From positions 1 through 64,000 of the forward strand of contig NW_027479514.1 in assembly GCF_051014685.1 (NCBI RefSeq): a stretch of DNA of 64,000 nucleotides, written 5' to 3'. The stretch is from Ptiloglossa arizonensis. Lineage: Eukaryota > Arthropoda > Insecta > Hymenoptera > Colletidae. Shown here piece by piece: positions 1 through 13,969 of this stretch. Position 1 is the first letter of the stretch; every line of letters begins with the position of its first letter. A model generated the notes under the pieces. It made no database searches. It saw only the letters and a program-made list of their open reading frames with translations, and was not told where the DNA came from. The position numbers and the translations under genes were made by a program.

Positions 1-1341
1 TACATTACATGTTATACGTTATGCGTTATACGTTATACGTTATACGTTATACGATATACGTTATACGTTATACGTTTTACGTTGAATGTTATACTTTATA
101 CGTAGCATGTAATGCGTCATACGTTTTACGTTATTCGTTATACGTTTTTCGTTACAAGTTATACGTTATACGTTATACGTTATACGTTATACGTTATACG
201 TTATACGTTATACGTTATACGTTATACGTTATACGTTATACGTTATACGTTATACGTTATACGTTATACGTTATACGTTATACGTTATACGTTATACGTT
301 ATAGGTTATACGTTATACGTTATACGGTATACGTTATACGTTATACGTTATACGTTATACGTTATACGTTATACGTTATACGTTATACGTTATACGTTAT
401 ACGTTATACGTTATACGTTATACGTTATACGTTATACGTTATACGTTATACGTTATACGTTATACGTTATACGTTATACGTTATACGTTATACGTTATAC
501 GTTATACGTTATACGTTATACGTTATACGTTATACGTTATACTTTATACGTTATAGTTGTTACGTTATACGTTATACGTCATAGGTTATACGTAATACGT
601 TATACGTTATACGTTATACATTATGCGTTATACGTTTTACGTTATTCGTTATACGTTATACGTTATACGATATACGTTATACGTTATACGTTATACGTTA
701 TACGTTAGACGTTATACGTTATACGTTATACGTTATACGTTATACGTTATACGCTATACGTTATACGTTATACGTTATACGTTATACGTTATACGTTATA
801 CGTTATACGTTATACGTTATACGTTATACGTTATACGTTATACGTTATACGTTATACGTTATACGTTATACGTTATACGTTATACGTTATACGTTATACG
901 TTATACGTTATACGTTATACGTTATAAGTTATACGTTATACGTTATACGTTATACGTTATACGTTATACGTTATACGTTATACGTTATACGTTATACGTT
1001 ATACGTTATACGTTATACGTTATACGTTATACGTTATACGTTATACGTTATACGTTATACGTTATACGTTATACGTTATACGTTATACGTTATACGTTAT
1101 TCGTGATACGTTATACGTGATACGTTATACGTTGTACGTTATACGTTGTACGTTATACGTTATACGTTATACGTTATACGTTATACGTTATACGTTATTC
1201 GTTTTACGTTATACGTTATACGTTATACGTTATACGTTGTACGTTATACGTTATAAGTTGTACGTTATACGATATACGTTATACGTTATTCTTTATACGT
1301 TCTTCGTTACACGTTATCTGTTATACGTTGTACGTTATACG
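1..1341. repeat. Array segment: left leading higher-order block
   Basis: It opens with TTACATG and TTATGCG variants, then a single cassette A at 75-158. After this come long pure TTATACG runs broken by TTATAGG at 299 and GTATACG. At about 541-711 lies cassette B (TTATAGT, TGTTACG, TCATAGG, TAATACG, TTATGCG, TTTTACG, TTATTCG, ATATACG, ending in TTAGACG at 705). CTATACG follows at 754 and TTATAAG at 922. The segment ends with TGATACG pairs from 1097 and a TTATCTG unit at 1314. The first ~335 bases recur at +5,348. The part from 642 onward recurs at +5,040, falling to +5,033 after 1097. No non-repeat sequence is seen. Confidence 0.85.
75..158. repeat. Variant cassette A, first instance (84 bp)
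   Basis: Cassette A is twelve heptamers long and is the most diverged module of the array. Its diagnostic units in order are TTTTACG, TTGAATG, TTATACT, TAGCATG, TAATGCG, TCATACG, TTTTTCG and TTACAAG. Its length is an exact multiple of seven, so it is an internally mutated stretch of the satellite and not inserted DNA. Single copies in the left domain start at 75, 1342, 1776, 2412, 3014, 4352, 5423, 6375, 6802, 9301, 10190, 10617, 14033, 14278, 18275, 19017, 22412, 22657, 26129, 27662, 30056, 31085, 34466 and 35354. It serves as the best landmark for aligning higher-order copies. Confidence 0.9.
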
Positions 1342-3425
1342 TTTTACGTTGAATGTTATACTTTATACGTAGCATGTAATGCGTCATACGTTTTACGTTA
1401 TTCGTTATACGTTTTTCGTTACAAGTTATACGTTATACGTTATACGTTATACGTTATACGATATACGTTATACGTTATACGTTATACGTTATACGTTATA
1501 CGTTATACGTTATACGTTATACGTTATACGTTATACGTTATACGTTATACGTTATACGTTATACGTTATACTTTATACGTTATAGTTGTTACGTTATACG
1601 TTATACGTTATACGTTATTCGTAATACGTTATACGTGATACGTTATACTTTGTACGTTATACGTTATACGTTATACGTTATACGTTATACATTATACGTT
1701 ATACGTTATACATTACATGTTATGCGTTATACGTTCTTCGTTACACGTTATACGTTATACGTTGTACGTTATACGTTTTACGTTGAATGTTATACTTTAT
1801 ACGTAGCATGTAATGCGTCATACGTTTTACGTTATTCGTTATACGTTTTTCGTTACAAGTTATACGTTATACGTTATACGTTATACGTTATACGATATAC
1901 GTTATACGTTATACGTTATACGTTATACGTTATACGTTATACGTTATACGTTATACTTTATACGTTATAGGTGTTACGTTATACGTTATATGTTATACGT
2001 TATTCGTAATACGTTATACGTGATACGTTATACGTTGTACGTTATACGTTATACGTTATACGTTATACGTTATACGTTATACGTTATACGTTATACGTTA
2101 TACGTTATACGTTATACGTTATACGTTATACGTTATACGTTATACGTTATACGTTATACGTTATACGTTATACGTTTACGTTATACGTTATACGTTATAC
2201 GTTATACTTTATACGTTATAGTTGTTACGTTATACGTTATACGTTATACGTTATTCGTAATACGTTATACGTGATACGTTATACTTTGTACGTTATACGT
2301 TATACGTTATACGTTATACGTTATACATTATACGTTATACGTTATACATTACATGTTATGCGTTATACGTTCTTCGTTACACGTTATACGTTATACGTTG
2401 TACGTTATACGTTTTACGTTGAATGTTATACTTTATACGTAGCATGTAATGCGTCATACGTTTTACGTTATTCGTTATACGTTTTTCGTTACAAGTTATA
2501 CGTTATACGTTATACGTTATACGTTATACGATATACGTTATACGTTATACGTTATACGTTATACGTTATACGTTATACGTTATACGTTATACTTTATACG
2601 TTATAGGTGTTACGTTATACGTTATATGTTATACGTTATTCGTAATACGTTATACGTGATACGTTATACGTTGTACGTTATACGTTATACGTTATACGTT
2701 ATACGTTATACGTTATACGTTATACGTTATACGTTATACGTTATACGTTATACGTTATACGTTATACGTTATACGTTATACGTTATACGTTATACGTTAT
2801 ACGTTATACGTTATACTTTATACGTTATAGTTGTTACGTTATACGTTATACGTTATACGTTATTCGTAATACGTTATACGTGATACGTTATACTTTGTAC
2901 GTTATACGTTATACGTTATACGTTATACATTATACGTTATACGTTATACATTACATGTTATGCGTTATACGTTCTTCGTTACACGTTATACGTTATACGT
3001 TGTACGTTATACGTTTTACGTTGAATGTTATACTTTATACGTAGCATGTAATGCGTCATACGTTTTACGTTATTCGTTATACGTTTTTCGTTACAAGTTA
3101 TACGTTATACGTTATACGTTATACGTTATACGATATACGTTATACGTTATACGTTATACGTTATACGTTATACGTTATACGTTATACTTTATACGTTATA
3201 GGTGTTACGTTATACGTTATATGTTATACGTTATTCGTAATACGTTATACGTGATACGTTATACGTTGTACGTTATACGTTATACGTTATACGTTATACG
3301 TTATACGTTATACGTTATACGTTATACGTTATACGTTATACGTTATACGTTATACGTTATACGTTATACGTTATACGTTATACTTTATACGTTATAGTTG
3401 TTACGTTATACGTTATACGTCATAG
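1342..3425. repeat. Tandem higher-order repeat, four cassette A copies
   Basis: Four cassette A modules start at 1342, 1776, 2412 and 3014, spaced 434, 636 and 602 bp. Between them lie recurring TTATAGG or TTATAGT units followed by TGTTACG, TTATATG, TGATACG and TTATACA variants in the same order, so this is a local tandem amplification. Spacing 636 is one base short of a multiple of seven because of a 6-bp unit at 2175-2180. The later related copies near 6.4-7.2 kb and 10.2-11.0 kb have only two cassette A modules in the corresponding place, so copy number of this sub-repeat varies between higher-order copies. Confidence 0.85.
2175..2180. repeat. Six-base unit shifting the repeat register by -1
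   Basis: The unit here reads TTTACG in place of a seven-base unit. Before it TTATACG units start at positions equal to 5 modulo 7; after it they start at 4 modulo 7. It is one of only four register changes found in the array. Confidence 0.9.
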
Positions 3426-5348
3426 GTTATACGTAATACGTTATACGTTATACGTTATACATTATGCGTTATACGTTTTACGTTATTCGTTATACGTTAT
3501 ACGTTATACGATATACGTTATACGTTATACGTTATACGTTATACGTTAGACGTTATACGTTATACGTTATACGTTATACGTTATACGTTATACGCTATAC
3601 GTTATACGTTTATACGTTATACGTTATACGTTATACGTTATACGTTATACGTTATACGTTATACGTTATACGTTATACGTTATACGTTATACGTTATACG
3701 TTATACGTTATACGTTATACGTTATACGTTATACGTTATACGTTATACGTTATACGTTATACCTTATACGTTATACGTTAGACGTTATACGTTATACGTT
3801 ATACGTTATACGTTATACGTTATACGTTATACGTTATACGTTATACGTTATACGTTATACGTCATAGGTTATACGTTATACGTTATACGTTATACGTTAT
3901 ACGTTATACGTTATACGTTATACGTTATACGTTATAGGTCATAGGGTATACGTTATACGTTATACGTTATGCGTTATACGTTATACGTTATACGTTATAC
4001 GATATACGTTATACGTTATACGTTATACGCTATACGTTATTCGTTATACGTTATACGTTATACGTTATACGTTATACGTTATACGTTATACGTTATACGT
4101 TATACATTATATGTTATACGTTATACGTTAGACGTTATACGTTATACGTTATACGTTATACGTTATACGTTATACGTTATACGTTATACGTTATACGTTA
4201 TACGTTATACGTTATACGTTATACGTTATACGTTATACGTTATACGTTATACGTTATACGTTATACGTTATACGTTATACGTTATAGGTTATACGTTATA
4301 CGTTATACGTTATACGTTATACGTTACAAGTTATACGTTATACGTCATAGGTTATACGTTGAATGTTATACTTTATACGTAGCATGTAATGCGTCATACG
4401 TTTTACGTTATTCGTTATACGTTTTTCGTTACAAGATATACGTTATACGTTATACGTTATACGTCATAGGTTATACGTAATACGTTATACGTTATACGTT
4501 ATACATTATGCGTTATACGTTTTACGTTATTCGTTATACGTTATACGTTATACGATATACGTTATACGTTATACGTTATACGTTATACGTTAGACGTTAT
4601 ACGTTATACGTTATACGTTATACGTTATACGTTATACGTTATACGTTATACGTTATACGTTATACGTTATACGTTATACGTTATACGTTATACGTTATAC
4701 GTTATACGTTATACGTTATACGTTATACGTTATACGTTATACGTTATACGCTATACGTTATACGTTATACGTTATACGTTATACGATATACGTTATACGT
4801 TATACGTTATACGCTATACATTATACGTTATACGTTATACATTACATGTTATACGTTATACGTTATACGTTATACGTCATAGGTTATACGTTATACGTTA
4901 TACGTTATACGTTATACGTTATACGTTATACGTTATACGTTATACGTTATAGGTCATAGGGTATACGTTATACGTTATACGTTATACGTTATACGTTATA
5001 CGTTATACGTTATACGTTATACGTTATTCGTGATACGTTATACGTGATACGTTATACGTTGTACGTTATACGTTATACGTTATAGGTTATACGTTATACG
5101 TTATACGGTATACGTTATACGTTATACGTTATACGTTATACGTTATACGTTATACGTTATACGTTATACGTTATACGTTATACGTTATACGTTATACGTT
5201 ATACGTTATACGTTATACGATATACGTTATACGTTATACGTTATACGTTATACGTTATACGTTATACGTTATACGTTATACGTTATACGTTATACGATAT
5301 ACGTTATACGTTATACGTTATACGCTATACATTATACGTTATACGTTA
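3426..5348. repeat. Array segment with cassettes B, C and one cassette A
   Basis: Cassette B variants (TCATAGG, TAATACG, TTATGCG, TTTTACG, TTATTCG, ATATACG, TTAGACG) occur at the start and again after cassette A at 4352-4435. Cassette C is a TTATAGG, TCATAGG, GTATACG run and occurs near 3934 and 4950; the first copy leads into TTATGCG, ATATACG and CTATACG units. The cassette A copy is of the sub-type preceded by TCATAGG and followed directly by ATATACG. The segment ends in TTACATG and TTATGCG, the same context as the window start, from which the +5,348 copy begins. A +1 register change lies at 3609-3616. Confidence 0.8.
3609..3616. repeat. Eight-base unit shifting the repeat register by +1
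   Basis: The unit reads TTTATACG, one T longer than consensus. It returns the unit starts from 4 to 5 modulo 7, cancelling the -1 change at 2175. Both changes lie within 1.5 kb of each other. Confidence 0.9.
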
Positions 5349-8300
5349 TACATTACATGTTATACGTTATGCGTTATACGTTATACGTTATACGTTATAC
5401 GATATACGTTATACGTTATACGTTTTACGTTGAATGTTATACTTTATACGTAGCATGTAATGCGTCATACGTTTTACGTTATTCGTTATACGTTTTTCGT
5501 TACAAGTTATACGTTATACGTTATACGTTATACGTTATACGTTATACGTTATACGTTATACGTTATACGTTATACGTTATACGTTATACGTTATACGTTA
5601 TACGTTATACGTTATACGTTATACGTTATACGTTATACGTTATACGTTATAGGTTATACGTTATACGTTATACGGTATACGTTATTCGTTATACGTTATA
5701 CGTTATACGATATACGTTATACGTTATACGTTATACGTTATACGTTAGACGTTATACGTTATACGTTATACGTTATACGTTATACGTTATACGCTATACG
5801 TTATACGTTATACGTTATACGTTATACGTTATACGTTATACGTTATACGTTATACGTTATACGTTATACGTTATACGTTATACGTTATACGTTATACGTT
5901 ATACGTTATACGTTATACGTTATACGTTATACGTTATACGTTATACGTTATACGTTATACGTTATAAGTTATACGTTATACGTTATACGTTATACGTTAT
6001 ACGTTATACGTTATACGTTATACGTTATACGTTATACGTTATACGTTATACGTTATACGTTATACGTTATACGTTATACGTTATACGTTATACGTTATAC
6101 GTTATACGTTATACGTTATACGTTATACGTTATTCGTGATACGTTATACGTGATACGTTATACGTTGTACGTTATACGTTGTACGTTATACGTTATACGT
6201 TATACGTTATACGTTATACGTTATACGTTATTCGTTTTACGTTATACGTTATACGTTATACGTTATACGTTGTACGTTATACGTTATAAGTTGTACGTTA
6301 TACGATATACGTTATACGTTATTCTTTATACGTTCTTCGTTACACGTTATCTGTTATACGTTGTACGTTATACGTTTTACGTTGAATGTTATACTTTATA
6401 CGTAGCATGTAATGCGTCATACGTTTTACGTTATTCGTTATACGTTTTTCGTTACAAGTTATACGTTATACGTTATACGTTATACGTTATACGATATACG
6501 TTATACGTTATACGTTATACGTTATACGTTATACGTTATACGTTATACGTTATACGTTATACGTTATACGTTATACGTTATACGTTATACGTTATACGTT
6601 ATACTTTATACGTTATAGTTGTTACGTTATACGTTATACGTTATACGTTATTCGTAATACGTTATACGTGATACGTTATACTTTGTACGTTATACGTTAT
6701 ACGTTATACGTTATACATTATACGTTATACGTTATACATTACATGTTATGCGTTATACGTTCTTCGTTACACGTTATACGTTATACGTTGTACGTTATAC
6801 GTTTTACGTTGAATGTTATACTTTATACGTAGCATGTAATGCGTCATACGTTTTACGTTATTCGTTATACGTTTTTCGTTACAAGTTATACGTTATACGT
6901 TATACGTTATACGTTATACGATATACGTTATACGTTATACGTTATACGTTATACGTTATACGTTATACGTTATACGTTATACTTTATACGTTATAGGTGT
7001 TACGTTATACGTTATATGTTATACGTTATTCGTAATACGTTATACGTGATACGTTATACGTTGTACGTTATACGTTATACGTTATACGTTATACGTTATA
7101 CGTTATACGTTATACGTTATACGTTATACGTTATACGTTATACGTTATACGTTATACGTTATACGTTATACGTTATACGTTATACTTTATACGTTATAGT
7201 TGTTACGTTATACGTTATACGTCATAGGTTATACGTAATACGTTATACGTTATACGTTATACATTATGCGTTATACGTTTTACGTTATTCGTTATACGTT
7301 ATACGTTATACGATATACGTTATACGTTATACGTTATACGTTATACGTTAGACGTTATACGTTATACGTTATACATTATACGTTATACGTTATACGCTAT
7401 ACGTTATACGTTATACGTTATACGTCTTAGGTTATACGTTATACGTTATACGTTATACGTTATACGTTATACGTTATACGTTATACGTTATAGGTCATAG
7501 GGTATACGTTATACGTTATACGTTATGCGTTATACGTTATACGTTATACGTTATACGATATACGTTATACGTCATATGTTATACGCTATACGTTATACGT
7601 TATACGTTATACGTTATACGTTATACGTTATACGTTATACGTTATACGTTATACGTTATACGTTATACGTTATATGTTATACGTTATACGTTAGACGTTA
7701 TACGTTATACGTTATACGTTATACGTTATACGTTATACGTTATACGTTACACGTTATACGTTATACGTTATACGTTATACGTTATACGTTATACGTTATA
7801 CGTTATACGTTATACGTTATACGTTATACGTTATACGTTATACGTTATACGTTATACGTTATACGTAATACGTTATACGTTATACGTTATACGTTATACG
7901 TTATACGTTATACGTTATACGTTATACGTTATACGTTATACGTTATACGTTATACGTTATACGTTATACGTTATACGTTATACGTTATACGTTATACGTT
8001 ATACGTTATACGTTATACGTTATACGTTATACGTTATACGTTATACGTTATACGATATACGTTATACGTTATACGTTATACGCTATACATTATACGTTAT
8101 ACGTTATACATTACATGTTATACGTTATACGTTATACGTTATACGTCATAGGTTATACGTTATACGTTATACGTTATACGTTATACGTTATACGTTATAC
8201 GTTATACGTTATACGTTATACGTTATAGGTCATAGGGTATACGTTATACGTTATACGTTATACGTTATACGTTATACGTTATACGTTATACGTTATACGT

Positions 8301-9300
8301 TATTCGTGATACGTTATACGTGATACGTTATACGTTGTACGTTATACGTTATACGTTATAGGTTATACGTTATACGTTATACGGTATACGTTATACATTA
8401 TGCGTTATACGTTATACGTTATTCGTTATACGTTATACGTTATACGATATACGTTATACGTTATACGTTATACGTTATACGTTAGACGTTATACGTTATA
8501 CGTTATACATTATACGTTATACGTTATACGCTATACGTTATACGTTATACGTTATACGTCATAGGTTATACGTTATACGTTATACGTTATACGTTATACG
8601 TTATACGTTATACGTTATACGTTATAGGTCATAGGGTATACGTTATACGTTATACGTTATGCGTTATACGTTATACGTTATACGTTATACGATATACGTT
8701 ATACGTCATACGTTATACGCTATACGTTATACGTTATACGTTATACGTTATACGTTATACGTTATACGTTATACGTTATACGTTATACGTTATACGTTAT
8801 ATGTTATACGTTATACGTTAGACGTTATACGTTATACGTTATACGTTATACGTTATACGTTATACGTTATACGTTACACGTTATACGTTATACGTTATAC
8901 GTTATACGTTATACGTTATAGGTTATACGTTATACGTTATACGGTATACGTTATACGTTATACGTTATACGTTATACGTTATACGTTATACGTTATACGT
9001 TATACGTTATACGTTATACGTTATACGTTATACGTTATACGTTATACGTTATACGTTATACGTTATACGTTATACGTTATACGTTATACGTTATACGTTA
9101 TACGTTATACGTTATACGTTATACGTTATACGTTATACGTTATACGTTATACGTTATACTTTATACGTTATAGTTGTTACGTTATACGTTATACGTCATA
9201 GGTTATACGTTATACGTTATACGTTATACGTTATACGTTATACGTTATTCTTTATACGTTCTTCGTTACACGTTATCTGTTATACGTTGTACGTTATACG
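5349..9300. repeat. Higher-order repeat copy (about 3.8 kb)
   Basis: The first ~335 bases copy the window start at +5,348. From 5682 the marker order follows 642 onward at +5,040. Cassette A copies start at 5423, 6375 and 6802. A rare TCTTAGG unit begins at 7425; it is found elsewhere only at +3,815 and at a further +8,400. Cassette C occurs near 7491, 8225 and 8625. Markers from about 5.6 to 9.2 kb reappear at +3,815 bp (545 units) in the next block, with one compensated 7-bp length difference between about 7,670 and 8,050. Confidence 0.85.
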
Positions 9301-12300
9301 TTTTACGTTGAATGTTATACTTTATACGTAGCATGTAATGCGTCATACGTTTTACGTTATTCGTTATACGTTTTTCGTTACAAGTTATACGTTATACGTT
9401 ATACGTTATACGTTATACGTTATACGTTATACGTTATACGTTATACGTTATACGTTATACGTTATAGGTTATACGTTATACGTTATACGGTATACGTTAT
9501 TCGTTATACGTTATACGTTATACGATATACGTTATACGTTATACGTTATACGTTATACGTTAGACGTTATACGTTATACGTTATACGTTATACGTTATAC
9601 GTTATACGCTATACGTTATACGTTATACGTTATACGTTATACGTTATACGTTATACGTTATACGTTATACGTTATACGTTATACGTTATACGTTATACGT
9701 TATACGTTATACGTTATACGTTATACGTTATACGTTATACGTTATACGTTATACGTTATACGTTATACGTTATACGTTATAAGTTATACGTTATACGTTA
9801 TACGTTATACGTTATACGTTATACGTTATACGTTATACGTTATACGTTATACGTTATACGTTATACGTTATACGTTATACGTTATACGTTATACGTTATA
9901 CGTTATACGTTATACGTTATACGTTATACGTTATACGTTATACGTTATTCGTGATACGTTATACGTGATACGTTATACGTTGTACGTTATACGTTGTACG
10001 TTATACGTTATACGTTATACGTTATACGTTATACGTTATACGTTATTCGTTTTACGTTATACGTTATACGTTATACGTTATACGTTGTACGTTATACGTT
10101 ATAAGTTGTACGTTATACGATATACGTTATACGTTATTCTTTATACGTTCTTCGTTACACGTTATCTGTTATACGTTGTACGTTATACGTTTTACGTTGA
10201 ATGTTATACTTTATACGTAGCATGTAATGCGTCATACGTTTTACGTTATTCGTTATACGTTTTTCGTTACAAGTTATACGTTATACGTTATACGTTATAC
10301 GTTATACGATATACGTTATACGTTATACGTTATACGTTATACGTTATACGTTATACGTTATACGTTATACGTTATACGTTATACGTTATACGTTATACGT
10401 TATACGTTATACGTTATACTTTATACGTTATAGTTGTTACGTTATACGTTATACGTTATACGTTATTCGTAATACGTTATACGTGATACGTTATACTTTG
10501 TACGTTATACGTTATACGTTATACGTTATACATTATACGTTATACGTTATACATTACATGTTATGCGTTATACGTTCTTCGTTACACGTTATACGTTATA
10601 CGTTGTACGTTATACGTTTTACGTTGAATGTTATACTTTATACGTAGCATGTAATGCGTCATACGTTTTACGTTATTCGTTATACGTTTTTCGTTACAAG
10701 TTATACGTTATACGTTATACGTTATACGTTATACGATATACGTTATACGTTATACGTTATACGTTATACGTTATACGTTATACGTTATACGTTATACTTT
10801 ATACGTTATAGGTGTTACGTTATACGTTATATGTTATACGTTATTCGTAATACGTTATACGTGATACGTTATACGTTGTACGTTATACGTTATACGTTAT
10901 ACGTTATACGTTATACGTTATACGTTATACGTTATACGTTATACGTTATACGTTATACGTTATACGTTATACGTTATACGTTATACGTTATACGTTATAC
11001 TTTATACGTTATAGTTGTTACGTTATACGTTATACGTCATAGGTTATACGTAATACGTTATACGTTATACGTTATACATTATGCGTTATACGTTTTACGT
11101 TATTCGTTATACGTTATACGTTATACGATATACGTTATACGTTATACGTTATACGTTATACGTTAGACGTTATACGTTATACGTTATACATTATACGTTA
11201 TACGTTATACGCTATACGTTATACGTTATACGTTATACGTCTTAGGTTATACGTTATACGTTATACGTTATACGTTATACGTTATACGTTATACGTTATA
11301 CGTTATAGGTCATAGGGTATACGTTATACGTTATACGTTATGCGTTATACGTTATACGTTATACGTTATACGATATACGTTATACGTCATATGTTATACG
11401 CTATACGTTATACGTTATACGTTATACGTTATACGTTATACGTTATACGTTATACGTTATACGTTATACGTTATACGTTATATGTTATACGTTATACGTT
11501 AGACGTTATACGTTATACGTTATACGTTATACGTTATACGTTATACGTTATACGTTACACGTTATACGTTATACGTTATACGTTATACGTTATACGTTAT
11601 ACGTTATACGTTATACGTTATACGTTATACGTTATACGTTATACGTTATACGTTATACGTTATACGTTATACGTAATACGTTATACGTTATACGTTATAC
11701 GTTATACGTTATACGTTATACGTTATACGTTATACGTTATACGTTATACGTTATACGTTATACGTTATACGTTATACGTTATACGTTATACGTTATACGT
11801 TATACGTTATACGTTATACGTTATACGTTATACGTTATACGTTATACGTTATACGTTATACGTTATACGATATACGTTATACGTTATACGTTATACGCTA
11901 TACATTATACGTTATACGTTATACATTACATGTTATACGTTATACGTTATACGTTATACGTCATAGGTTATACGTTATACGTTATACGTTATACGTTATA
12001 CGTTATACGTTATACGTTATACGTTATACGTTATACGTTATAGGTCATAGGGTATACGTTATACGTTATACGTTATACGTTATACGTTATACGTTATACG
12101 TTATACGTTATACGTTATTCGTGATACGTTATACGTGATACGTTATACGTTGTACGTTATACGTTATACGTTATAGGTTATACGTTATACGTTATACGGT
12201 ATACGTTATACATTATGCGTTATACGTTATACGTTATTCGTTATACGTTATACGTTATACGATATACGTTATACGTTATACGTTATACGTTATACGTTAG

Positions 12301-13020
12301 ACGTTATACGTTATACGTTATACATTATACGTTATACGTTATACGCTATACGTTATACGTTATACGTTATACGTCATAGGTTATACGTTATACGTTATAC
12401 GTTATACGTTATACGTTATACGTTATACGTTATACGTTATAGGTCATAGGGTATACGTTATACGTTATACGTTATGCGTTATACGTTATACGTTATACGT
12501 TATACGATATACGTTATACGTCATACGTTATACGCTATACGTTATACGTTATACGTTATACGTTATACGTTATACGTTATACGTTATACGTTATACGTTA
12601 TACGTTATACGTTATATGTTATACGTTATACGTTAGACGTTATACGTTATACGTTATACGTTATACGTTATACGTTATACGTTATACGTTACACGTTATA
12701 CGTTATACGTTATACGTTATACGTTATACGTTATAGGTTATACGTTATACGTTATACGGTATACGTTATACGTTATACGTTATACGTTATACGTTATACG
12801 TTATACGTTATACGTTATACGTTATACGTTATACGTTATACGTTATACGTTATACGTTATACGTTATACGTTATACGTTATACGTTATACGTTATACGTT
12901 ATACGTTATACGTTATACGTTATACGTTATACGTTATACGTTATACGTTATACGTTATACGTTATACGTTATACTTTATACGTTATAGTTGTTACGTTAT
13001 ACGTTATACGTCATAGGTTA
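9301..13020. repeat. Higher-order repeat copy (+3,815 bp)
   Basis: It starts with cassette A at 9301, here preceded by TTATCTG and TTGTACG, then follows the preceding block at +3,815 bp: TTATAGG at 5647 and 9462, cassette A at 6375 and 10190 and at 6802 and 10617, TCTTAGG at 7425 and 11240, and cassette C at 8625 and 12440. The alignment lapses near 13,020, where this copy continues into a full cassette B and the earlier one does not. The part from about 10,600 also begins a second, larger duplication at about +8,400. Confidence 0.85.
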
Positions 13021-13591
13021 TACGTAATACGTTATACGTTATACGTTATACATTATGCGTTATACGTTTTACGTTATTCGTTATACGTTATACGTTATAC
13101 GATATACGTTATACGTTATACGTTATACGTTATACGTTAGACGTTATACGTTATACGTTATACGTTATACGTTATACGTTATACGCTATACGTTATACGT
13201 TATACGTTATACGTTATACGTTATACGTTATACGTTATACGTTATACGTTATACGTTATACGTTATACGTTATACGTTATACGTTATACGTTATACGTTA
13301 TACGTTATACGTTATACGTTATACGTTATACGTTATACGTTATACGTTATACGTTATACGTTATACGTTATACGTTATACGTTATACGTTATACGTTATA
13401 CGTTATACGTTATACGTTATACGTTATACGTTATACGTTATACGTTATACGTTATACGTTATACGTTATACGTTATACGTTATACGTTATACGTTATACG
13501 TTATACGTTATACGTTATACGTTATACGTTATACGTTATACGTTATACGTTATACGTTATACGTTATACGTTATACGTTATACGTTATACG

Positions 13592-13969
13592 TTATTCGTG
13601 ATACGTTATACGTGATACGTTATACGTTGTACGTTATACGTTGTACGTTATACGTTATACGTTATACGTTATACGTTATACGTTATACGTTATACGTTTT
13701 ACGTTATACGTTATACGTTATACGTTATACGTTGTACGTTATACGTTATAAGTTGTACGTTATACGATATACGTTATACGTTATTCGTGATACGTTATAC
13801 GTGATACGTTATACGTTGTACGTTATACGTTGTACGTTATACGTTATACGTTATACGTTATACGTTATACGTTATACGTTATACGTTATTCGTTTTACGT
13901 TATACGTTATACGTTATACGTTATACGTTGTACGTTATACGTTATAAGTTGTACGTTATACGATATACG
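13592..13969. repeat. 189-bp tandem duplication within the array
   Basis: A module of TTATTCG, two TGATACG units, TTGTACG pairs, TTATAAG and ATATACG begins at 13,592 and again at 13,781, an offset of 189 bp (27 units). The same doubled module is present at 21,971 and 22,160 in the +8.4-kb copy. In the older-looking blocks at 1,097 and 6,130 it occurs once and leads directly into TTATTCT. The doubling therefore preceded the larger duplication. Confidence 0.85.

Noticed and set aside
75..158. Cassette A as an inserted foreign element or gene fragment
   Set aside because: Its length is a multiple of seven and each of its heptamers is only a few changes from the consensus, so it is diverged satellite.
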